From: Anaerolineales bacterium
Lineage (GTDB): Bacteria > Chloroflexota > Anaerolineae > Anaerolineales > UBA4823
Direction of reading: 5' to 3'
Length of the DNA stretch: 11,750 nucleotides
Assembly: GCA_022865865.1 (NCBI GenBank)
Contig: JALHTN010000008.1
Coordinates: 1 to 11,750 of the forward strand
A program made the translations under genes and the position numbers. Below the pieces are notes generated by a model. That model saw nothing but the letters and a program-made list of their open reading frames with translations. It was not told where the DNA came from and did no database searches. The stretch's first letter is position 1; each line of letters opens with the position of its first letter. Positions 1-7,346 of this stretch are shown piece by piece.

Positions 1-894
1 ATGCTGCTCCGTGAGATGGGATACCAGGTGGCCGCCATCCGCCATCCCATGCCTTACGGCGATCTCGTCGCTCAAGCTGTCCAGCGTTTTGCTGATTACG
101 ACGATCTTGATCTGCATGATTGCACCATCGAGGAGCGGGAGGAATACGAACCACATATTGATAATGGGGTGCTGGTTTATGCAGGAGTAGATTACGAGCG
201 GATTTTACGCCAGGCCGAAGAAGAGGTAGACATCATTTTGTGGGATGGTGGCAACAACGACCTGCCGTTCTACACACCCGACCTGCACATTGTGGTTGCC
301 GATCCCCTTCGTCCGGGGCATGAATTGACTTACCACCCTGGAGAGACCAATGCGCGGGCTGCTGATGTGTTTGTAATAAATAAAGTTGACATGGCCGCAG
401 CAGAGGATGTGCTGGTAGTTCGCCAAAACCTCCACCATCTCAATCCCACAGCCACGATCATTGAAGCTGCTTCACCATTGTTCGTCGATGATCCCCTTGC
501 GATTCGTGATAAACGGGTTTTGGTTGTCGAGGATGGACCCACCCTGACGCATGGGGGGATGGCATATGGCGCCGGTTGGGTGGCAGCCAGGCGTTTCGGT
601 GCGGCTGAAATCGTCGATCCACGCCCCTTCGCAGTGGGATCGATCCTCGAAACATACCGCAAGTATCCCAGCACTGGTGCGATCTTACCGGCAATGGGTT
701 ATGGTGATGAGATGATGCGCGAGCTCGAGCAGACCATCAATAATGCTGATGTTGAAATGGTGGTCATTGGAACACCGATTAACCTGGCTGGATTGCTGAA
801 AATCAATAAGCCCAGCCAGCGAGTGCGCTACGAACTTCAGGAGATTGGTCAGCCAACTCTGGCGGAAATTCTGCAGGAGAAATTTCAAAAGTAA
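1..894 (+). CDS. Cyclic 2,3-diphosphoglycerate synthetase-like GTPase (COG2403), 3' part only
   Basis: This is the C-terminal part of a predicted P-loop GTPase/ATPase of the COG2403 family, named after archaeal cyclic 2,3-diphosphoglycerate synthetase; the bacterial substrate is not established. The 297 visible residues lack the Walker A loop, which in this family lies just before the opening stretch (REMGYQVAAIRHPMPYGDL), and family members are usually about 440-460 residues. The ATG at base 1 is therefore very probably an internal methionine and the gene starts before the window. Visible marks are a Walker B-like WDGGNNDLPF (81-90), DPLRPGHE (101-108), a G4-type NKVD (127-130) and a conserved VEDGPTLTHGG (176-186). 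The stop is followed after 35 bases by the methyltransferase gene on the same strand. The family call is secure; the reaction in this organism is not. Confidence 0.85.
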   Translation: MLLREMGYQVAAIRHPMPYGDLVAQAVQRFADYDDLDLHDCTIEEREEYEPHIDNGVLVYAGVDYERILRQAEEEVDIILWDGGNNDLPFYTPDLHIVVADPLRPGHELTYHPGETNARAADVFVINKVDMAAAEDVLVVRQNLHHLNPTATIIEAASPLFVDDPLAIRDKRVLVVEDGPTLTHGGMAYGAGWVAARRFGAAEIVDPRPFAVGSILETYRKYPSTGAILPAMGYGDEMMRELEQTINNADVEMVVIGTPINLAGLLKINKPSQRVRYELQEIGQPTLAEILQEKFQK

Positions 895-903
895 TATTTA
901 GTG

Positions 904-937
904 TATGGCAAGGATGAGAAAAGGAGTTCTTGCCATA
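904..937 (+). promoter_or_regulatory. Hairpin over the methyltransferase ribosome-binding site and start
   Basis: TATGGCAAG (904-912) and CTTGCCATA (929-937) are perfect reverse complements, and the stem can extend inward with A914-T927 flanked by G-T pairs. The loop holds the only good Shine-Dalgarno sequence, AAGGAG (921-926), and the 3' arm contains the possible TTG start (930-932). The stem is not followed by a T-run, so it is a poor intrinsic terminator. Translational control or an mRNA boundary is more likely. The structure is seen; the role is inferred. Confidence 0.5.
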
Positions 938-2192
938 TTCAAAACCTATGCCTTCACTCAACTGGGATTCAAAAACCACTTTCCAACCAGTGCCCGCCAG
1001 TCTGCGCTTGGATGCTATTGTTTATCCACAGGGTAACAATTACCCGGATGGATTCCCAGAAAATCAGCTCATCCTGGGGGATAATTTGGCGATCATGTCA
1101 GCATTGCTGCCGAAATATGAAGGGCAGATTGATTTAATCTACGCGGATCCACCTTTTTTTACAAATCGTCGATACCCGGTCAGGGTTGGTCGAGACGAAG
1201 ATTCCAGACGTCCTCAAGAGTGGCAACTTGCTGATGGTTATCCCGATCACTGGCCCAATATCGAAGCATATCTGGATATGCTCTATCCACGCCTGCAGCT
1301 CATGTACCGCTTATTGGCCCAGCATGGTACTCTGTATTTGCATCTCGACTGGCATGCAGACCATTACGCCCGTCTGCTGTTGGATGAGATCTTCGGACCT
1401 GAGCGTATCCTTAATGAAATAATCTGGGTCTATCATGGTCCCTCACCCATTCGCAGTGCTTTCAACCGAAAGCATGATACCATCCTGGCTTATTCCAAAA
1501 GCCCGACTTACACATTCAATGTTGATGCTGTGCGGGAACCCTATAACCCAAATACCATCAAGACTTTTGCTTCCTCGCCCAAAGCCGGTTTCGGAAAAAT
1601 CCCCGATCTGGAGCGGGGTAAAGTTCCTGAAGATTGGTGGTACTTCCCTGTGGTTGCCCGTCTGCACAACGAACGTACCGGCTACCCAACGCAAAAGCCG
1701 CAAGCTCTAATGAAGCGCATAATCTTGGCCAGCTCCAATCCTGGTGATATCGTTGCAGATTTCTTTTGCGGGGCAGGCACGACATCCATGGTCGCATCTC
1801 AGCATGGGCGGCGATTCATTGCAAGTGATGTTTCATGGCGGGCGGTGCATACAACTCGCTCCAGACATGTCTCTGGCTCTGATCATCCATTTAATTTGAA
1901 GATCGAAACAAGCGTTGAGATGAAGAGAAATGTTGGTCAGGATAGAGATATCCAGCTTTCCGATCAAGTACTGAAGCTCAACCCAGCGTTCATAGATGAA
2001 CTCGACTACTGGGAGGTTGATCCGGATTGGGACGGCCAGACCTTTCGCAGTGCGAGGCAAGCTGTACGCCCGCGAAAAAAGCATTCCATTCCCGCTGAAT
2101 TGAAACTTCCCCAACCCATTAAAGAACAAAGCGTTGCTGTCCGCTTAGTGAAGATTGACGGCGAGCAGACCCAAATTGTAATTCCGGGGTGA
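930..2192 (+). CDS. Site-specific DNA methyltransferase, beta class (N6-adenine or N4-cytosine)
   Basis: This protein is predicted to transfer a methyl group from S-adenosylmethionine to an exocyclic amino group of adenine or cytosine in DNA. The catalytic motif IV, DPPF (residues 73-76), precedes the SAM-binding motif I, FCGAGTT (279-285), with GYPTQKP (251-257) just before it. This permuted order defines the beta class. ILGDNLAIM (48-56) and GTLYLHLDWH (133-142) also fit. DPPF favours N6-adenine. A roughly 100-residue C-terminal extension contains DYWEVDPDWDG (359-369) and RPRKKH and may aid target recognition. Coordinates assume a TTG start at 930, but that lies only 3 nt after AAGGAG. The in-frame ATG at 948 gives a protein six residues shorter and is a serious alternative; an in-frame TGA at 915 excludes anything earlier. 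No restriction endonuclease gene is adjacent, so it appears solitary here. The next gene starts 4 nt downstream. Confidence 0.88.
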   Translation: MPYSKPMPSLNWDSKTTFQPVPASLRLDAIVYPQGNNYPDGFPENQLILGDNLAIMSALLPKYEGQIDLIYADPPFFTNRRYPVRVGRDEDSRRPQEWQLADGYPDHWPNIEAYLDMLYPRLQLMYRLLAQHGTLYLHLDWHADHYARLLLDEIFGPERILNEIIWVYHGPSPIRSAFNRKHDTILAYSKSPTYTFNVDAVREPYNPNTIKTFASSPKAGFGKIPDLERGKVPEDWWYFPVVARLHNERTGYPTQKPQALMKRIILASSNPGDIVADFFCGAGTTSMVASQHGRRFIASDVSWRAVHTTRSRHVSGSDHPFNLKIETSVEMKRNVGQDRDIQLSDQVLKLNPAFIDELDYWEVDPDWDGQTFRSARQAVRPRKKHSIPAELKLPQPIKEQSVAVRLVKIDGEQTQIVIPG

Positions 2193-2196
2193 TATC

Positions 2197-4125
2197 ATGA
2201 AACTATTCGTACCAGGTCGCATCTGTATCTTTGGAGAACATTCTGATTGGGCTGGTGGCTATCGGCGCATCAATGCCGATGTCGAAAAAGGTTACACCCT
2301 GATCACTGGAACGGATCAGGGCATTTATGCCGAAGTAGAACCCCACCCAACATCCCTGATCCTCACTTCAACATCACCGGAGGGTGAAAAAGTCGGTCCA
2401 TATGAAATTCCGATGGAGCCGAATACGCTGCTGGAGGAGGCTCAAAAAGGGGGTTTTTGGAGCTACATCGCTGGTGTTGCCTACCAGGTGCAGACCAATT
2501 ACCATGTGCGCGGTCTGGTGATCAACAACTATAAAACAGACCTGCCGGTTAAGAAGGGCTTGTCCTCAAGCGCAGCCATATGTGTATTGGCAGCCAGGGC
2601 GTTTAACCACATTTATGACTTAAAATTGACCATTCGCGGGGAAATGGAGCTGGCATATATGGGAGAGATCACCACACCCTCCCGTTGTGGTCGTATGGAT
2701 CAAGGGTGTGCCTTTGGTAATCGCCCGGTGCTGATGATTTTTGATGGAGACCGCCTGGATACCATTGAACTGCAGGTAGAAGAAGAATTATATTTTGTTG
2801 TGGTTGATTTAGGTGCCGAGAAAGATACCATGGAGATCCTTAATCGCCTGAATCGCTGCTACCCATTTGCGGAGAATGATCTTGAACGTGGTGTTCAGGA
2901 ATTGCTCGGTCCCATTAACAAGCGGGTTACTCAACAAGCAGTCGAATTATTAAGCAATTCAGAAGGAGAGCACCTGGGCAAACTGATGGGTGAAGCGCAA
3001 TCTTTCTTCGATCGCTACGCGATACCCGTCTGCCCGGAAGAACTCTCCGCACCAGTATTACATAGAGTATTGGAACATGAACCGCTCAAACCCCACATTT
3101 GGGGTGGAAAGGGTGTTGGTTCTCAGGGTGATGGTACTGCCCAATTCATCGCTCGCAGTTTGGCTGATCAGCAAGCGGTAATTGAAATCCTGGAACGGGA
3201 TCTTGGCGTAGAGTGCCTGGAGTTAACCCTGCGTCCTGGTCAGCAAGTCCGCAAGGCTGTCATCCCCGCTGCAGGATTCGGGACACGCCTCTTTCCCGCC
3301 ACAAAAGCAACCAAGAAAGAGCTGTTTCCAATTATCGATCAGGATGGAATCGCGAAACCCGCGATTCTATTAATCGTCGAAGAAGCGCTGGATGCGGGTC
3401 TGGAAGAGGTGATTATCATCGTTCAAGAAGATGATTTGGAGGATTTCCACTCCTTTTTCAACGCCCAGGTCTCGATCGAAAATTACAACAAATTACCCCC
3501 TCACTTTCAGGAATATGCCCAGCGCCTTCTCGAAATTGGTCGCCGGGTCACTTTTGTCACCCAGCAAACTCAGCAGGGTTTCGGTCATGCAGTTTACAGT
3601 GCTCGGGAAGCGATTGGGGATGAACCTTTCCTGCTCATGCTCGGTGATCACTTATACCGCTCAAGCGATGGAAATTCATGTGCCAAGCAGTTGTTGGACG
3701 CCTATCAGCAGCATGGCATCAATGTGCTGGGACTGCGCCGTACGCCTGAAGATCAGATTGCGAATTTTGGTACCGTCGCTGGTGTCTGGATGGATGAAGA
3801 ACGCTTGCTGAACGTAACCGAATTTGCAGAAAAACCCACCATTGATTATGCCCGCAATAATTTGTTGGTGCCGGGTTTAGCGGCTGATGAGTACCTGACT
3901 GTGTTTGGATTGTATATCATCAAGCCTCAGATTTTTGAATATCTTGAAGAGCATATTGAAAATAATGTGCGGGAACGTGGGGAATTCCAGCTCACTTCAG
4001 CCCTTGACAGCCTGCGGCGTGATGAGGGCTTTTTGGGGTTGATCATGGAAGGTCGCCGGTACGATATCGGATTACCCCAATATTATCTTGATACCCTGCA
4101 GGCTTTTGTGGAAAAAGGGATCTGA
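2197..4125 (+). CDS. Fused GHMP sugar kinase - GalU-like nucleotidyltransferase
   Basis: Two enzyme domains share one 642-residue chain. Residues 1 to about 340 are a GHMP kinase with a galactokinase-like opening GRICIFGEHSDW (7-18), the phosphate-binding GLSSSAA (121-127), GRMDQG (165-170) and the third motif GVGSQGDG (306-313). Residues about 352-642 are a UTP-glucose-1-phosphate uridylyltransferase-type domain with PAAGFGTRLFPATKATKKE (357-375), GFGHAV (461-466), MLGDH (480-484, metal-binding Asp483) and GRRYDIGLP (619-627). Both motif sets look intact. The natural reading is that the kinase makes a sugar-1-phosphate and the transferase turns it into an NDP-sugar, probably UDP-linked, in the cytoplasm. 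The sugar cannot be told; galactose, glucuronate, arabinose or another are possible. The start is firm: GGGGTGAT lies just upstream of the ATG and overlaps the preceding stop, suggesting translational coupling to the methyltransferase. It converges on the next gene with only 7 bases between stops. Confidence 0.88.
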   Translation: MKLFVPGRICIFGEHSDWAGGYRRINADVEKGYTLITGTDQGIYAEVEPHPTSLILTSTSPEGEKVGPYEIPMEPNTLLEEAQKGGFWSYIAGVAYQVQTNYHVRGLVINNYKTDLPVKKGLSSSAAICVLAARAFNHIYDLKLTIRGEMELAYMGEITTPSRCGRMDQGCAFGNRPVLMIFDGDRLDTIELQVEEELYFVVVDLGAEKDTMEILNRLNRCYPFAENDLERGVQELLGPINKRVTQQAVELLSNSEGEHLGKLMGEAQSFFDRYAIPVCPEELSAPVLHRVLEHEPLKPHIWGGKGVGSQGDGTAQFIARSLADQQAVIEILERDLGVECLELTLRPGQQVRKAVIPAAGFGTRLFPATKATKKELFPIIDQDGIAKPAILLIVEEALDAGLEEVIIIVQEDDLEDFHSFFNAQVSIENYNKLPPHFQEYAQRLLEIGRRVTFVTQQTQQGFGHAVYSAREAIGDEPFLLMLGDHLYRSSDGNSCAKQLLDAYQQHGINVLGLRRTPEDQIANFGTVAGVWMDEERLLNVTEFAEKPTIDYARNNLLVPGLAADEYLTVFGLYIIKPQIFEYLEEHIENNVRERGEFQLTSALDSLRRDEGFLGLIMEGRRYDIGLPQYYLDTLQAFVEKGI

Positions 4126-4132
4126 GTGAGCG

Positions 4133-4834
4133 TTAGATGTCCAGCCTGTAGCCTACACTACGGATGGTGATCAAGAAAAGCGGTTTGCGAGGATTTGGTT
4201 CAATCGCCTGGCGGATCCAGCTGATATGCACATCCAATGTGCGAGTGTCCCCGGTGTATTCTGTACTCCAAATCTTGCGGAAAATATCTTCCCTTACCAG
4301 CACCTCATTGGGATGTGCCATAAAGATCTGCAGCAAGCTGGTTAATCGGGGTGTCAGGTGGGATTCTTTTTCCAAACAGCGGACAATGCGGCGTTCTAAA
4401 TCAAGATGGATGGGTCCCGCGCGCAGTCCTTTGCTGCTGGAATGAGGCAGTAAAGGATTGATTCGATTGACCAGCTTGCGAATGGTAAACGGGAGTTCGA
4501 GTAAGACATCGGCACCAACATCTTTGGAGACCGGTTTGTCCGGATTGGCGATCATCAGGATGGGAAGCTTTTCCCAGCTGCTGCGAATATCATTGCAGAT
4601 CCGCTTCCCGCTTGTGCGTAATGTGGCCGCATTGAGTACTACCAGGTCAAATTTAGCTTCCGACAGATACTGGTTGGCCGCATTGCCAGTTGATACTATT
4701 TCGACTGTGAAGTCTTTTTTTCGTAAATCTGGGATAAAATACGGGCCAAAGGCCCGATTTCCCTCAATCCAAAGTATCTTGGCTTTCATCCTCACTCGCT
4801 TCGAAGAGGTTTGTCGTTCGATAACACCCCCCAT
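4133..4834 (-). CDS. OmpR/PhoB-type transcription factor with degenerate receiver domain
   Basis: The C-terminal half (about residues 138-233) is a complete OmpR/PhoB winged helix, with LTPRLTSLLQIF, DIFRKIW, GDTRTLDVHISWIR and the closing VGYRLDI. The N-terminal half (about 18-128) has receiver-like length and strand pattern, but the phosphorylation residues are gone. The acidic pair reads EG (24-25), the phosphoacceptor position reads Asn68 in VVLNAATL, the Thr/Ser switch position reads Ala96, and the conserved Lys before Pro-Phe reads Leu114. It probably binds DNA independently of phosphorylation, or answers to a ligand or partner. No histidine kinase gene is nearby. The upstream ATG gives 233 residues; the ATG at 4789 (residue 16, MKAKILWIEGN) matches the normal beginning of a receiver, so the true start may be there, although no clear ribosome site decides it. 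A promoter lies just upstream within palindromic DNA. Confidence 0.85.
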   Translation of the reverse strand: MGGVIERQTSSKRVRMKAKILWIEGNRAFGPYFIPDLRKKDFTVEIVSTGNAANQYLSEAKFDLVVLNAATLRTSGKRICNDIRSSWEKLPILMIANPDKPVSKDVGADVLLELPFTIRKLVNRINPLLPHSSSKGLRAGPIHLDLERRIVRCLEKESHLTPRLTSLLQIFMAHPNEVLVREDIFRKIWSTEYTGDTRTLDVHISWIRQAIEPNPRKPLFLITIRSVGYRLDI

Positions 4835-4852
4835 ATGGGAGATTACTGGAGA

Positions 4853-4867
4853 GCGGTATTATACCGC
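4853..4867. promoter_or_regulatory. 15-bp palindrome overlapping the -10 box, candidate operator
   Basis: GCGGTAT-T-ATACCGC is a perfect inverted repeat with 7-bp arms and a one-base centre. It covers the -10 element of the minus-strand promoter, so a protein bound here should block RNA polymerase. The symmetry is seen; an operator role, possibly autoregulatory, is inferred. Confidence 0.5.
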
Positions 4868-4886
4868 GATCTTTAAGATTCCGCAA
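4858..4886 (-). promoter_or_regulatory. Sigma70-type promoter for the degenerate response regulator
   Basis: Read on the minus strand, TTGCGG (plus 4881-4886) lies 17 nt before a perfect TATAAT (plus 4858-4863). Transcription would begin near 4850, a short distance before the regulator's first ATG at 4834. The -10 box sits in a 15-bp palindrome and the -35 box in the spacer of a second inverted repeat. Only the first three bases of the -35 match consensus. Confidence 0.6.
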
Positions 4887-4899
4887 AGTTAATCTTAAA
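4872..4899. repeat. 9-bp perfect inverted repeat in the divergent intergenic region
   Basis: TTTAAGATT (4872-4880) and AATCTTAAA (4891-4899) are exact reverse complements separated by 10 bases. The arms flank the -35 element of the minus-strand promoter and also lie 35-60 bases upstream of the divergent transporter gene. This suits a site for a dimeric regulator acting on either gene. Just downstream, 4907-4923 repeats CATTAA-like units in tandem; OmpR-type proteins typically bind direct repeats, so that stretch is a second candidate. Confidence 0.45.
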
Positions 4900-4933
4900 A
4901 CGAATTCATTAACATTAAACATTCTCGATTACC

Positions 4934-5836
4934 ATGACTTCCTCATCATTAACTTCATCTACGAGTCGACCTTGGCTATCTTATTTTGCGCTTGGGTTTG
5001 GGGTGGTCGCACTGGGATTTTCAGCATTATTTGTGCGCTGGGCGAATGCGCCTGGCCCGGTAATGGGGTTCTACCGAATCGGTCTATCGACCCTGATTTT
5101 GATCCCCTTTTTCATGCTTCGTCGCCGAACGGGGGTGAAGATCACCTGGGCGATCTTGATTTTTCCGATCTTGGGAGGGGTATTAACCGCCCTTGATCAA
5201 GGCTTCTGGAGTACATCAGTTAATTTCACTTCCGCTGCAAATGCTACCCTGTTGGGGAACACAGCTCCTTTGTGGGTAGCCCTGTTTGCTTGGGTGGTTT
5301 GGAATGAGCACTTGAAGATAGCTTTTTGGTTGGGTTTATTACTCACTCTCGCGGGGGCTGCCATCGTATTGGGTTCCGATATCCTGCGCAATCCATCTCT
5401 TGGAATTGGTGACCTGCTGGCGATCATTGCAGGTGTTTTTTATGCGGGTTATTTTCTCGTGACCCAGCGGGGGCGTGTCAATTGGGATACACTGTCATAT
5501 ATTTGGATCGTTGGTTTGGTCAGCACCATCTGCTTGCTCCTGATCAGCCTCGGATTTGGTATGCCGATTACAGGTTACCCACTGCAAAGCTATCTGGCTT
5601 TTCTGGGTGCGGCTTTGTTATCCCAAACGGGAGGCTATCTGGCAGTGGGTTATGCCTTGGGTCATTTGCCGGCTTCGCTGGTTGCACCAACTATGCTTGG
5701 CCAACCCGTTGTCACGGCTCTCCTGGCGATTTTTCTATTGGGTGAATCGTTGGAGATTGGACAGATATTAGGCGGGTTGGCAGTTTTAGCTGGCATTTTC
5801 CTGGTCCATACCAGCCGTGAAAATCCACACATCTGA
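4934..5836 (+). CDS. EamA/DMT-family ten-helix membrane transporter
   Basis: A 300-residue inner-membrane protein of the drug/metabolite transporter superfamily, the usual length for the family. About ten hydrophobic segments form two EamA repeats (roughly 14-148 and 158-294). The first repeat ends with GNTAPLWVALFAWVVWNE (108-125) and GLLLTLAGAAIVLGSD (134-149). The second ends with APTMLGQPVVTALLAIFLLG (251-270) followed by GESLEIGQILGGLAVLAGI. The substrate cannot be told from sequence; relatives export amino acids, purines or other small molecules. The ATG at 4934 lacks a recognisable Shine-Dalgarno sequence, so the start is judged from the hydrophilic Ser/Thr-rich head just before the first helix. 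It diverges from the degenerate response regulator, which could control it. The next gene, rpiA, begins 56 bases after the stop. Confidence 0.85.
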   Translation: MTSSSLTSSTSRPWLSYFALGFGVVALGFSALFVRWANAPGPVMGFYRIGLSTLILIPFFMLRRRTGVKITWAILIFPILGGVLTALDQGFWSTSVNFTSAANATLLGNTAPLWVALFAWVVWNEHLKIAFWLGLLLTLAGAAIVLGSDILRNPSLGIGDLLAIIAGVFYAGYFLVTQRGRVNWDTLSYIWIVGLVSTICLLLISLGFGMPITGYPLQSYLAFLGAALLSQTGGYLAVGYALGHLPASLVAPTMLGQPVVTALLAIFLLGESLEIGQILGGLAVLAGIFLVHTSRENPHI

Positions 5837-5892
5837 CGTTATACTATGGTGGTGCAATCAAGCATGATTTCCTCACACAGTGGAGCAAGTGG

Positions 5893-6591
5893 ATGAACCT
5901 CAAGCAGCAGGCTGCCAACCAGGCACTGGCTTATGTTCAAAATGGTATGGTCCTCGGGTTGGGCACCGGTACCACTACAACCTATTTCATCAAGATGTTG
6001 GCTGAAAAACTGCGCTCTGGGGAGCTAACGGATGTCGTTGGGGTGCCCACTTCGCAAGGAACTGCCCAGCTTGCGCGTATGCAGGACATCCCCCTTGTAT
6101 CCTTAGCTAAGCTGTCGCTGGAATCTGCTGTACCCGTACTTGACTTGGTGGTGGATGGGGCTGACGAGATCGATCCAAACCTCAATCTTGTCAAAGGTCT
6201 CGGTCGGGCATTGCTTCGTGAGAAGATCGTTGAAACCCATGCTGATACTTTTCTCGTCATCGCAGATGACACGAAATTGGTGCCGCGCTTGGGGCATGGT
6301 CCGCTGCCGGTTGAGATCGTGCGCTATGAATTTGGTGTCCAGGTGCGTTGGCTCAATAGCCTTGGCTGCCAGGCAGAATTGTGGCTTGAGCCAAATGGGG
6401 AGCCGGTGGTGACAGATAATGAGAACTACCTTGTACGCTGCTGGTTCGCGGATGGCATCCCTGATCCATATGGACTGGCCAGAGTCCTTGCGGACCGGCC
6501 TGGTATTGTTGAACATGGCTTATTTCTGGATATGGCTGATTTGGTCATTATTTCTGGGAAAGATGGAATCCAGATCAAGGAGCGAAAATAA
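5893..6591 (+). CDS. rpiA: Ribose-5-phosphate isomerase A
   Basis: RpiA interconverts ribose 5-phosphate and ribulose 5-phosphate in the non-oxidative pentose phosphate pathway. The 232-residue length is typical. Recognisable are the phosphate-binding GLGTGTTTTYFI (22-33), VDGADEID (87-94) with the two active-site aspartates Asp88 and Asp91, Lys101, Glu110 in LLREKIVE, the LVIADDTKLV strand (121-130), PLPVEIV (137-143), VTDNENYL (173-180) and PGIVEHGLFL (203-212). One oddity is that the usual glycine-rich KGGGGA loop reads KGLGRA (101-106), with Leu and Arg replacing glycines beside the active site, while the catalytic Lys and Glu are kept. A GGAG seven bases before the ATG supports this start. 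The stop overlaps the start of rpe by one base, so the two are translationally coupled. Confidence 0.94.
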   Translation: MNLKQQAANQALAYVQNGMVLGLGTGTTTTYFIKMLAEKLRSGELTDVVGVPTSQGTAQLARMQDIPLVSLAKLSLESAVPVLDLVVDGADEIDPNLNLVKGLGRALLREKIVETHADTFLVIADDTKLVPRLGHGPLPVEIVRYEFGVQVRWLNSLGCQAELWLEPNGEPVVTDNENYLVRCWFADGIPDPYGLARVLADRPGIVEHGLFLDMADLVIISGKDGIQIKERK

Positions 6592-7265
6592 TGCCCGTTG
6601 AAATCTCTCCCTCGTTTCTCACTGCCGATTTGACCCGGCTCGGTGAGCAGATTAATGAAGCCTTACAGGCGGGTGCTGAGCGGATTCACGTCGATGTGAT
6701 GGATGGTCGCTTTGTGCCCAACCTAACTTTTGGCCCGCTGGTTGTGGCTGCTATTAAACCGCTCGTCCAGCAGGCTGGTGCATTATTGGAAGCCCATCTG
6801 ATGATTGAAGAGCCTGAAAGAATGATCCCTGAATTTTCCAGAGCTGGCGTGGACTTGATAACCGTGCATGTTGAAACCTGCCCTCACTTGAACCGCACTA
6901 TTCAGCAGATCAAAAACCTGGGTCTAAAAGCTGGTATCACCCTCAATCCAGGGACGCCATTGGTGACTCTGGAGCATGTACTTGGGGAAGTCGATTTAGT
7001 ATTGGTCATGTCAGTCGAACCAGGTTTCGGGGGTCAGGCTTATCTGCCGAGCTCCACCAGTAAAATTACCCAGCTGCATCGCTTGCTTCAAGAAAGCAAT
7101 CTCGAACATGTTGACCTGGAAGTGGATGGGGGCATTAACACGTCAACTGCGGCAGAAGTGGTTTTCGCAGGTGCCAATGTATTGGTGGCGGGCTCCAGCA
7201 TCTTCAACACACACGCCAGTGTTGCGGAAAATCTTGCTCAATTGCGAAAGGCAGCAGCTGGGTAA
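6591..7265 (+). CDS. rpe: Ribulose-phosphate 3-epimerase
   Basis: Rpe interconverts ribulose 5-phosphate and xylulose 5-phosphate, the partner step to RpiA. It is a 224-residue TIM barrel of normal length. The signature HVDVMDGRFVPN (33-44) carries metal ligands and the catalytic Asp38. EAHLMIEEPE (67-76) supplies His69, LVMSVEPGFGGQ (138-149) is the mobile active-site loop, EVDGGIN (177-183) supplies the second catalytic Asp179, and VAGSSIF (199-205) binds the phosphate. The loop reads SVEPGFGGQ where many homologues have TVNPGFGGQ, a minor variation. The start is well supported: AAGGAG (6577-6582) lies 8 bases before the ATG, inside the end of rpiA, and the ATG shares one base with the rpiA stop codon. 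No convincing intrinsic terminator follows. Confidence 0.96.
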   Translation: MPVEISPSFLTADLTRLGEQINEALQAGAERIHVDVMDGRFVPNLTFGPLVVAAIKPLVQQAGALLEAHLMIEEPERMIPEFSRAGVDLITVHVETCPHLNRTIQQIKNLGLKAGITLNPGTPLVTLEHVLGEVDLVLVMSVEPGFGGQAYLPSSTSKITQLHRLLQESNLEHVDLEVDGGINTSTAAEVVFAGANVLVAGSSIFNTHASVAENLAQLRKAAAG

Positions 7266-7346
7266 TTAAGATTATCTGCTCCAAATTTTACATCTGAGAA
7301 ATTCACCTTGGGGGAGTCCATCTAAATCTTTTTGTGAATTGATCTC

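Noticed and set aside
4164..4892. Plus-strand open frames opposite the response regulator
   Set aside because: They are shadows; the minus-strand product has a complete OmpR-type DNA-binding domain.
5840..5845. TATACT as a -10 box for rpiA
   Set aside because: No acceptable -35 element lies at the right distance, and rpiA may simply be read from upstream.
7300..7340. AATTCAC/GTGAATT inverted repeat after rpe as a terminator
   Set aside because: The arms are only 7 bp with a 27-base loop and no T-run follows; too weak to call.
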